A stretch of DNA of 64,000 bases from Calothrix sp. PCC 7103 (GTDB taxonomy: Bacteria; Cyanobacteriota; Cyanobacteriia; Cyanobacteriales; Nostocaceae): assembly GCF_000331305.1 (NCBI RefSeq), contig NZ_KB217478.1, forward strand, positions 7,218,317 through 7,282,316. Direction: 5' to 3'. The notes under the pieces were generated by a model. The model saw only the letters and a list, made by a program, of their open reading frames with translations. It was not told the origin of the DNA and made no database searches. The position numbers and the translations under genes were made by a program. Of the stretch, positions 58,091 through 64,000 are shown piece by piece; the stretch's first letter is position 1, and each line of letters opens with the position of its first letter.

Positions 58091-58120
58091 TGTAGAGACG
58101 CGATTAATCGCGTCTCTACA
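58091..58120. terminator. Perfect palindrome after the protease gene
   Basis: TGTAGAGACGCGATT with AATCGCGTCTCTACA is an exact 15+15 palindrome, the best copy of the GTAGAGACGCG family, three bases after the protease stop codon. Confidence 0.75.
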
Positions 58121-58139
58121 ACCCTAATAAAATTAATTT

Positions 58140-58364
58140 ATGTCTATTACAGTCACTGGTACTATTCAACGTCGCGATATCGGTATGGGCGCCTGGGCAT
58201 TCGTTACCGATGAAGGCACTACTTACGAAATTCCTCGTAGTGCCGACAAAAAGTTACTTCAAGCAGGGCAAAAAGCGAAAGTTACAGGACAGGTACGTGA
58301 AGATGTCATGACGAGTGCAATGATTGGGCCCGTCCTAGAAGTTAAGTCTTTTGAAGTTCTTTAA
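58140..58364 (+). CDS. Small OB-fold-like hypothetical protein (DUF5818-like)
   Basis: 74 residues: VTGTIQRRDIGMGAWAFVTD, then GTTYEIPRSADKKLLQAGQK and AKVTGQVREDVMTSAMIGP. The alternating beta pattern with GxVxxxG spacing suggests a five-stranded barrel binding a small ligand or nucleic acid. It converges with the thioredoxin-like gene, four bases between stops. No proven function. Confidence 0.75.
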   Translation: MSITVTGTIQRRDIGMGAWAFVTDEGTTYEIPRSADKKLLQAGQKAKVTGQVREDVMTSAMIGPVLEVKSFEVL

Positions 58365-58368
58365 ATAC

Positions 58369-58689
58369 CTACTGAGCAGGAACAGAATCTAAAACTGCTT
58401 GCAAGCGTTCTCGAAACTCTCCTTTGGGATGTCCCCCTTTTACTTCGCCTACAATTTCAAACTCTCCTTCAGGCGCCGAGCATACAATATAAGTTGGCCA
58501 TCCCATCTCTGACTTATCGGGATATTGCTTCAAAAGTATTTGCCGATATTTACGGTAAGTCGCTGTATCCTGCATCTTGACATCAATAAACTCTAAACCA
58601 AGCTCTGCTGATACTTTCTGGTCATAAAAAGCCATTTTGTGACAAATACCGCAATCTTCACTCGAAAACTTAATCACAGAATAAGCCAT
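58369..58689 (-). CDS. Small thioredoxin-like protein
   Basis: 106 residues, with YSVIKFSSEDCGICHKMAFY giving a CxxC active site (CGIC) after the first strand, and GWPTYIV as the cis-Pro segment. A soluble thioredoxin fold without a signal peptide, probably a cytoplasmic disulphide reductase or a bacilliredoxin-like protein. The first gene left of the sRNA array. Confidence 0.85.
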   Translation of the reverse strand: MAYSVIKFSSEDCGICHKMAFYDQKVSAELGLEFIDVKMQDTATYRKYRQILLKQYPDKSEMGWPTYIVCSAPEGEFEIVGEVKGGHPKGEFRERLQAVLDSVPAQ

Positions 58690-59009
58690 ATCTTTAGTAG
58701 TGTTTTAGTACTAAACAACGTATAGGTTGTAGCTAAATTTAATATCTAATAATTTATCTTATATTTAATGCTGTTTGATTGTCCAAAAACTTGTAATAGT
58801 GCTAATATATAAAAATCTACTAAAAATCTACCGTTGTCTCACATTCCGGCAGCTAGTATTAGTCCTTACTAATTAGTACAAAGAAAAAAGGCTAATTCCG
58901 GAACATTTTTGAAGGTTAAGTATTTATTCGATTCTTTCATCAATAAACAGGCGCTCTACCAAGGGAGTGAGTTATTAAGGTGTTGTACATGTGGGTGCAA
59001 ATAGCCATG

Positions 59010-59068
59010 AAAAAACCCCTAGCGGATGGCAGTCTACTAGGGGAGTAAGTTATTAGGGTGCATCTACC
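59010..59068 (-). ncRNA. nsiR1: nsiR1-like sRNA unit 8 (farthest from hetF)
   Basis: On the minus strand: predicted start at GGTAGATGCACCC, then a terminator hairpin with CTAG-GGG stems and a T-run. The upstream box reads TCCTGA instead of TCCGGA, so this copy may be weaker. Confidence 0.75.
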
Positions 59069-59220
59069 ACTTTATTGTTCGCTGCATAGTACTCGTTTTC
59101 AGGACGAATCTTAGAAACCTGGTTTCTTTAGATAGCTTGTAATAGAAATGAGTATTTCGCGCAGAAACTAGGTTTCTTAGCTTGAGATAGTTGTCAATTT
59201 CGTCTCGTTATGATTACAAT

Positions 59221-59277
59221 AAAAAACCCTAGCGGATGGAGATCTACTAGGGAGTGAGTTATCAGGGTGCATCTACC
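59221..59277 (-). ncRNA. nsiR1: nsiR1-like sRNA unit 7
   Basis: Minus strand GGTAGATGCACCCTGATAAC, then a hairpin (stem CCCTAG/CTAGGG) and T6. The promoter box is degenerate (TCCTGA). The stem is one pair shorter than in unit 6. Confidence 0.75.
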
Positions 59278-59364
59278 ATCTACTTGTTCGTTATCTAAGG
59301 GTCATCTTCAGGACAAATTGGCGTATAACTTCAAAATTTGGTTCAAGGTCGTAAATATAGCCAT

Positions 59365-59424
59365 AAAAAAACCCCTAGCGGATGGCAGTCTACTAGGGGA
59401 GTGAGTTATCAGGGTGCATCTACC
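59365..59424 (-). ncRNA. nsiR1: nsiR1-like sRNA unit 6
   Basis: Minus strand start at GGTAGATGCACCC; hairpin stem CCCCTAG/CTAGGGG; T-run of seven. TCCGGA at 59455-59460, exactly 30 bases upstream of the predicted start. Confidence 0.85.
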
Positions 59425-59521
59425 ATTTACTTGTTCTCTTGATAACCAGTGCTTTCCGGATATTTTTGTTCTTATTTTGTTGCTATTGATGGCAAAGATT
59501 TTAGCAGCACATTAAATGGAC

Positions 59522-59583
59522 AAAAAAATTCCCTCAGTTGGTTGTTACCGTCCGAGGGAGTGAATTATTAGGGTGCATCTACC
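59522..59583 (-). ncRNA. nsiR1: nsiR1-like sRNA unit 5
   Basis: The single-stranded 5' part is conserved, but the hairpin uses a different stem (CCCTC/GAGGG) and loop, so pairing is kept while sequence changes. TCCGGA at 59614-59619, 30 bases upstream. Confidence 0.85.
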
Positions 59584-59667
59584 ATCTACTTGTTCGTGCT
59601 TACATCTACCAGTTCCGGAAAATTTTTATTTCAAGCGAGAAATTTTTTGCATCACCAAAAAATGCCC

Positions 59668-59728
59668 AAAAAACCCCTAATTAGACATTTAGTCCATTAG
59701 GGGAGTGGGTTATCAGGGTGCATCTACC
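59668..59728 (-). ncRNA. nsiR1: nsiR1-like sRNA unit 4
   Basis: Conserved GGTAGATGCACCCTGATAAC; stem CCCCTAAT/ATTAGGGG with T6. TCCGGA at 59759-59764, 30 bases upstream of the predicted start. Confidence 0.85.
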
Positions 59729-59775
59729 ATCTACTTGTTCTTAAAGCTACAAGCCTATTCCGGAAAAAATTGCAT

Positions 59776-59835
59776 AAAAAAACCCTTAGCCGTAATTAAA
59801 CAGCTAAGGGAGTGAGTTATCAGGGTGCATCTACC
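59776..59835 (-). ncRNA. nsiR1: nsiR1-like sRNA unit 3
   Basis: Conserved 5' part; stem CCCTTAGC/GCTAAGGG, different from its neighbours but fully paired; T7. TCCGGA at 59866-59871, 30 bases upstream. Confidence 0.85.
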
Positions 59836-59959
59836 ATATACTTGTTCTCAAAATTACAAGCCTATTCCGGATAAATTATAGAAACCGGGTTTCTTTTTTG
59901 AAATATGTAATCAAAATCATAATTTTGGTCATAAACCCGGTTTCTTGTTTTATACGCAC

Positions 59960-60018
59960 AAAGAACCCCTAGTGGAAAGTTTCCAACTAGGGGAGGTTAT
60001 TATCAGGGTGCATCTACC
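59960..60018 (-). ncRNA. nsiR1: nsiR1-like sRNA unit 2
   Basis: Stem CCCCTAGT/ACTAGGGG with inner GGAAAG/TTTCC pairing; T-run interrupted (TTCTTTG), so termination may be weaker. TCCGGA at 60049-60054, 30 bases upstream. Confidence 0.82.
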
Positions 60019-60220
60019 ATATACTTGTTCTCAAAATCACAAGCATTATCCGGATAAATTAAAAAACGAAAATCCCTAATCATCTTGTACTAGAGTATTT
60101 TGCAGTTATTTTCTGTAAAATACTGAGTATTTGTAGTGAAACTATATTGTTTTTGAGATAAATTAGTTACATGGGATTGATAAGTGAGAGCTTTCGGCGC
60201 CCAACCGCATGTATAAATAG

Positions 60221-60277
60221 AAAAAACCCCCATTTGATTTAAACAATTGGGGGACTGAAGATTAAGGTGCATCTACC
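60221..60277 (-). ncRNA. nsiR1: nsiR1-like sRNA unit 1, within the hetF leader region
   Basis: The copy nearest hetF has diverged: start GGTAGATGCACCTTAATC, stem CCCCCA/TGGGGG, T6. TCCGGA at 60309-60314, 31 bases upstream. It lies 195 bases before the hetF start on the opposite strand, so it would be antisense to any long hetF leader. Confidence 0.82.
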
Positions 60278-60471
60278 ACTAATGATGTTCGGCGCCGAGT
60301 CGATGATATCCGGATAAACTGGTAAAAGCTTGGGTAATACCTAAGAGCGTGAAACATTCCGCGATGAGGATGCATCTAAGGTATTAGTAGGGAAGGGAAC
60401 ATTTATAGAGATATTTATGAATGAATATTCCCATTTCAATCAAGTGATTTAGGAGACGAACAGGAGAAGTT

Positions 60472-63015
60472 GTGACCCAGGAATTTCACATTTCCGTAAC
60501 ACTGGTAGGACAAAATGACTACTTGGTACGAACGGAACAAGTCGCGTCTGGGGTGCCATTAGCGGAAGAACTGGTGACTTGGCCTGTAGCTGAATGGTTA
60601 GCTGCTGCTGGACATCTTATGAATGACCCGCTTAAGTCCGTGTTGCAGGGAGATGCAATGGTGCGGAACTCGGTCAACTTAGCGGCGCTGGGTCAACAAT
60701 TATATAACGAACTTTTTCAAGGCACTCTCAGAGATAGTTGGATTACTGCACAAGGCATTGCACAGAACCATCAACAAGTTCTGCATTTGCGTATTGGAAT
60801 TAAAGATAATCGATTAGCGCGCTTACCTTGGGAGGTTATGCACGCTGGTGACCGTCCCATTGCCACAGGTCCCTATATTTCATTTTCTCGCTATCAAACT
60901 GGAGTAGCAGGCGCCTCACGTTTACCATCAACGAATATGCCCATACCACCTGACGAAGGTGGAATTAAGGTATTAATGGTGCTTGCCTCTCCAACCGATT
61001 TAGTGCGCTTAGATTTGCTCAAGCAAGAAGCTATTAAACTTCAAGCCGAACTAAATCGTCAAACACCAAACATTACCGAAGGTGGTCATTTTTTCCCAGA
61101 TATACAGTTGCACTTTCTTGAACAACCGGGACGGGAAGAATTGACGCAAGCCTTAGAACAAGGGCGCTATCATATTTTGCATTACTCAGGTCACAGTAAC
61201 TTGGGTGCAAACGGTGGTGAAATTTATCTTGTAAATCGACGCACTGGTTTAACAGAGACTTTAACTGGTGATGATTTAGCTGGTTTACTGGTTAACAATA
61301 ACATCCAAATGGCGGTGTTTAATTCATGTTTGGGAGCTTATGGCGCCAGCACAGGCACTACAGAAGCGGGAGAGCAAAGTTTAGCTGAGAGTTTAGTTAA
61401 ACGGGGTATTCCTAGTGTCTTAGCGATGTCCGAACGAATTCCAGACGAAGTAGCGCTAACACTAACACAATTGTTCTATCGTAATCTCAGCCAAGGGTAT
61501 CCAATTGATTTGTGCGTAAGTCGTGTACGTCAGGGATTAATTTCCGCTTACGGTTCGCACCAAATGTATTGGGCTTTACCAATTTTATATCTCCAATCAG
61601 AATTTAATGGTAATTTAAGCCCTGGATTATATGTACAGCAAAGAAGTGAATTATTGCCTGAGTACGGTGAACTACCAAATATAAGGGCAACAAATGCACT
61701 ATATAGTAATATCGGTGATGATGCTCAAATGTCATTACCAATCAATGATGTCATGTCGAGGTCATTGGGACAAAATGACTTAGAACTTGATTGGTTAGGA
61801 GAAGAAACTTGGGGTGACTTAGTTGACGAAATCGAAGATTATGATGACCCAAGTTATGCTGATGATTCGGCGATAGTTTCCGATTTATTTCGCCAACTCG
61901 ACCAGCAAAAAACGGTAAGTGAACAAACTCCAATAAATACTTCTATCCTTGACGACGACGAAGATGATGATAGTATCCCTGGTGTTGAAGTCTCTGATGA
62001 TTTAACTTCTTTAGACCGCGAAGTCGAAAAATGGCGCCGAGAAAGAGCGGCAAGGGAGTCAGAATCTTTAGTGCCAAATACTCTCCAGGGTAGCGAAATG
62101 ACCGTTGGTAACACTCAGGGGATGACGACAAACATCGCAACACCTTATGACCCAATTAGCATTAGCGAACCAAACGTACCACGTCGCAAATCAAGAAAAT
62201 TAATACCACTCATTGGACTTGTAGGAGCAGGTGCAATTACATTTGCTGTCGGTCTTAACTGGTGGCAAAGTCAACCAAACACGTTATCTAACCTACCTCA
62301 AATAACGGCGCCAGATTACAGTAAAATTAATTTAGAGAGAGAAAAAACTGAAAAAGTGACAGCATTTGCCACTGAAAGACTTAATCAAGGTGATTTAGAC
62401 ACAGCATTAAAAGCCGTCGATGCCTTATTAAATCGTAATGCACTTGCAGAGGCAGAGTCTGTACTTAAACAAGTACCCCAGCGAAACATCGATAATCCAT
62501 CCGTCAGTTTCTCATTCGGGCGCCTTGCATGGCAATCGATACAAGCAGGTGACAAAAAATATAGTATTGATGATGCTCGTCGTTACTGGAATACAGCATT
62601 TAAAGCTAAACCAGACTCTATAGTATATGCTAACGCTTTAGGTTTTGCTTACTATGCAGAAGGTAATATTAATTTAGCTAATGATTCTTGGTTTCAAGCT
62701 TTAAGTATTGCTGCAAAAGACCAACAGCCAAAAGTCTCAAACATGGCAGCAGCAAACGCATCGGTAGTACCACAGCAACGCCAAGACCTAATCGCTCATG
62801 CTGGACTAGCGCTAGGATTATATAAATCAGCGCGCTCACAACCCCCTGCAAAACGTGAGCGATATATCGACGAAGCAGTAAAATTACAACAAAAAGTAAT
62901 AAGCGAAGACCCAGTAAGCTTCCAACCCGATAAACTCAATCAAAATTGGTTGTGGACTCCAAAAATTGCTCAAGACTGGAAATCATTATCAAAAACACCC
63001 AGTCCGCGACGGTAA
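60472..63015 (+). CDS. hetF: HetF, CHAT-domain heterocyst differentiation protease
   Basis: The 847-residue protein begins at GTG 60472 behind AGGAGAAG. Its CHAT (caspase-HetF-associated-with-TPR) domain occupies about residues 100-385; HILHYSGHSNLG gives the catalytic His (about 241) and MAVFNSCLGAYG the Cys (about 286). An acidic disordered region follows (about 480-560), then one membrane segment (about 578-598, LIPLIGLVGAGAITFAVGLN) and TPR-like helices to the end. In Anabaena PCC 7120 HetF promotes heterocyst formation together with PatA/HetR turnover and affects cell division. The sRNA array in front confirms the identity. Confidence 0.93.
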   Translation: MTQEFHISVTLVGQNDYLVRTEQVASGVPLAEELVTWPVAEWLAAAGHLMNDPLKSVLQGDAMVRNSVNLAALGQQLYNELFQGTLRDSWITAQGIAQNHQQVLHLRIGIKDNRLARLPWEVMHAGDRPIATGPYISFSRYQTGVAGASRLPSTNMPIPPDEGGIKVLMVLASPTDLVRLDLLKQEAIKLQAELNRQTPNITEGGHFFPDIQLHFLEQPGREELTQALEQGRYHILHYSGHSNLGANGGEIYLVNRRTGLTETLTGDDLAGLLVNNNIQMAVFNSCLGAYGASTGTTEAGEQSLAESLVKRGIPSVLAMSERIPDEVALTLTQLFYRNLSQGYPIDLCVSRVRQGLISAYGSHQMYWALPILYLQSEFNGNLSPGLYVQQRSELLPEYGELPNIRATNALYSNIGDDAQMSLPINDVMSRSLGQNDLELDWLGEETWGDLVDEIEDYDDPSYADDSAIVSDLFRQLDQQKTVSEQTPINTSILDDDEDDDSIPGVEVSDDLTSLDREVEKWRRERAARESESLVPNTLQGSEMTVGNTQGMTTNIATPYDPISISEPNVPRRKSRKLIPLIGLVGAGAITFAVGLNWWQSQPNTLSNLPQITAPDYSKINLEREKTEKVTAFATERLNQGDLDTALKAVDALLNRNALAEAESVLKQVPQRNIDNPSVSFSFGRLAWQSIQAGDKKYSIDDARRYWNTAFKAKPDSIVYANALGFAYYAEGNINLANDSWFQALSIAAKDQQPKVSNMAAANASVVPQQRQDLIAHAGLALGLYKSARSQPPAKRERYIDEAVKLQQKVISEDPVSFQPDKLNQNWLWTPKIAQDWKSLSKTPSPRR

Positions 63016-63022
63016 TTCAAAA

Positions 63023-63052
63023 TGTAGAGACGCGATATATCACGTCTCTACA
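63023..63052. terminator. Palindrome between convergent hetF and SanA-like gene
   Basis: TGTAGAGACGCGATA with TATCACGTCTCTACA: a copy of the GTAGAGACGCG family, seven bases after the hetF stop. Confidence 0.75.
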
Positions 63053-63057
63053 TCTGT

Positions 63058-63717
63058 TTATTTTATTCCTTCAAATCTTCCCAAAAAAGTTGGTAATGGG
63101 CGAGTTACATGAACTTCCCACAGTGCTTTTAACGTAGAAACTTGTTCTCTAAAAGTGTAGAAAGAAACAGTCTTTTTGCTATAACTACCCCAGTCAGGAG
63201 TTCCCAAACCAGCTGCTTCAATACCAAGTTGACGACAGGTATAAACAGCACGTGGTAAATGGAAATTTTGCGTTACTAAAATAGCTTCTTTAACACCAAA
63301 AACCTCTTTTGCACGGTAACAGCTTTCGTAAGTGCTAAACCCTGCATGGTCAAGTGTAATATCTTCTACTGGAACACCCTGTGCAATTGCGTAGTTTTGC
63401 ATGACCATAACTTCGTTATAATCAACCCTGCTATTATCACCAGTCATCAATAGCTTTTGTACTCGTCCTAATTTATATAAATCAACAGCAGCACTTACTC
63501 TATCAGCAAGCATTGGTGTTGGTGTATTATCCGGTCGAATTCCGGCGCCAAACACAACTGCAACTTTTTGTGTCGGAACTTTATCAGCTTCAGTAAACCG
63601 ACGAGTGTTAGTAGCTGCATTGACATACAAACCAAGAGTAAAGGGAGAAAGTATAGAGCTTACAATTACAACTCCCGTCATTAGGCGCCAGTGCAATAGT
63701 AACGATAAAGTACGCAT
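63058..63717 (-). CDS. SanA/YdcF/ElyC-family (DUF218) membrane protein
   Basis: 219 residues. N-terminal membrane anchor (LMTGVVIVSSILSPFTLGLY, about 12-32), then the DUF218 Rossmann-like domain: VAVVFGAGIRPDNTPTPMLA, VQKLLMTGDNSRVDYNEVMV, ITLDHAGFSTYESCYRAKEV and ILVTQNFHLPRAVYTCRQLG. Homologues act in envelope integrity and vancomycin exclusion, probably on undecaprenyl-linked intermediates. Convergent with hetF. Confidence 0.9.
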   Translation of the reverse strand: MRTLSLLLHWRLMTGVVIVSSILSPFTLGLYVNAATNTRRFTEADKVPTQKVAVVFGAGIRPDNTPTPMLADRVSAAVDLYKLGRVQKLLMTGDNSRVDYNEVMVMQNYAIAQGVPVEDITLDHAGFSTYESCYRAKEVFGVKEAILVTQNFHLPRAVYTCRQLGIEAAGLGTPDWGSYSKKTVSFYTFREQVSTLKALWEVHVTRPLPTFLGRFEGIK

Positions 63718-64000
63718 ATGTTCTTATTTACCGTATGTGAGGATATATCTATTATCTATAGATTTTCTCCAAGCAACAGTAGTTCCTCAGCACAAAAGTA
63801 TATTTTGATGCTTTTGTAGTAAAAGTATCCTTACCTAACTGATAAAATGTAAAGACTTAACAAAACTTTTTTAAACTATTTTATAGATTTACTTAACCTG
63901 ATAGTATATATCAACTAGTATATTTATCCTCCTGGCACGCATAATATACATGTTTTGGTTTCAATATTAATATTTGGGAGTAATAGCTGTGATAGATGGC
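63718..64000. other. AT-rich end of window
   Basis: No gene is supported before the edge. A GTG at 63990 could begin a rightward gene, but only a few codons are present. Confidence 0.4.

Larger units (their letters stand above)
58690..60471. other. Intergenic region holding the nsiR1-like small-RNA array
   Basis: 1.8 kb without protein genes. Eight clear repeat units (listed one by one) lie between 59010 and 60277. A decayed unit is visible around 58950-59000 (AAGGGAGTGAGTTATTAAGG), and a fragment at 60367-60391 (GAGGATGCATCTAAGG). Between units are AGAAACCCGGTTTCT-type palindromes at 59113, 59163, 59879 and 59934. Confidence 0.9.

Noticed and set aside
58940-60320. CRISPR array
   Set aside because: Repeats are about 57-62 bases with variable internal sequence, irregular spacing of 110-260 bases, hairpin-T-run ends and promoter boxes. 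No cas genes are nearby.

Overview
The window is chromosomal DNA from a filamentous, heterocyst-forming cyanobacterium. The strongest evidence is at the right end: a hetF gene (60472-63015) preceded by a tandem array of nsiR1-type small-RNA units, each with a TCCGGA (DIF-type) promoter box. Supporting signs are xisH/xisI-type genes, a cyanobacterial NTRC, a type IV pilin next to a class I methyltransferase, DUF4327, FHA-Ser/Thr kinase genes, heptamer-type tandem repeats and many dispersed palindromes. Base composition is about 40% G+C. The 6-mer GGCGCC is hugely over-represented (about twenty in the first 10 kb) and seems to take the place of the HIP1 octamer GCGATCGC, of which I saw none. Genus cannot be settled from this.

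Layout. 1-3.2 kb: cell-wall amidase (cut by the window edge) and pyrG. 3.3-6.9 kb: a duplicated-domain protein, a DNA methyltransferase with a convergent candidate restriction enzyme, and a ROK sugar kinase. 7.3-12.3 kb: peptide-type ABC permease, NTRC flanked by two inverted Uma2 paralogues, hicAB and antitoxin remnants. 12.5-13.7 kb: xisI and a chimeric, frameshifted xisH between inverted copies of a short repeat. 13.9-24.1 kb: a surface-glycan/pilus block (methyltransferase, pilA, SPINDLY-type transferase, a 1472-residue multi-domain glycosyltransferase/methyltransferase, FkbM methyltransferase). 24.2-28.2 kb: decayed accessory DNA with a nucleotidyltransferase/HTH pair. 28.2-36 kb: DUF4327, FHA-kinase plus PP2C phosphatase, PAS histidine kinase, rRNA pseudouridine synthase, glycosyltransferase. 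36-40.5 kb: a truncated DnaJ/WD40 gene, two MazF-type toxin-antitoxin pairs, TPP riboswitch and thiC, and a dynamin-like remnant. 40.5-47.7 kb: Uma2, pyrE, a CAT-anticodon tRNA, exported proteins, a CNNM/CBS transporter-like protein, an oxidoreductase and a dedA pseudogene. 47.9-49.7 kb: an actin-like ParM-type gene with a ribbon-helix-helix-like partner. 50.3-58.7 kb: vapC remnant, phosphohexomutase, rdgB, glnB, thiD, subtilisin-like protease, small thioredoxin-like protein. 58.7-63.7 kb: nsiR1-like array, hetF and a SanA/YdcF-family protein.

Housekeeping genes (pyrG, pyrE, thiC, thiD, glnB, rdgB, NTRC) alternate with short accessory patches rich in toxin-antitoxin genes, Uma2 proteins and pseudogenes. 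No intact transposase gene was recognised. Instead the accessory patches are tied to several short repeat families that sometimes invade gene ends and supply start or stop codons. The most notable units are the nsiR1/hetF locus, the pilin-glycan block, the actin-like/RHH operon and the repeat-flanked xisHI cassette.
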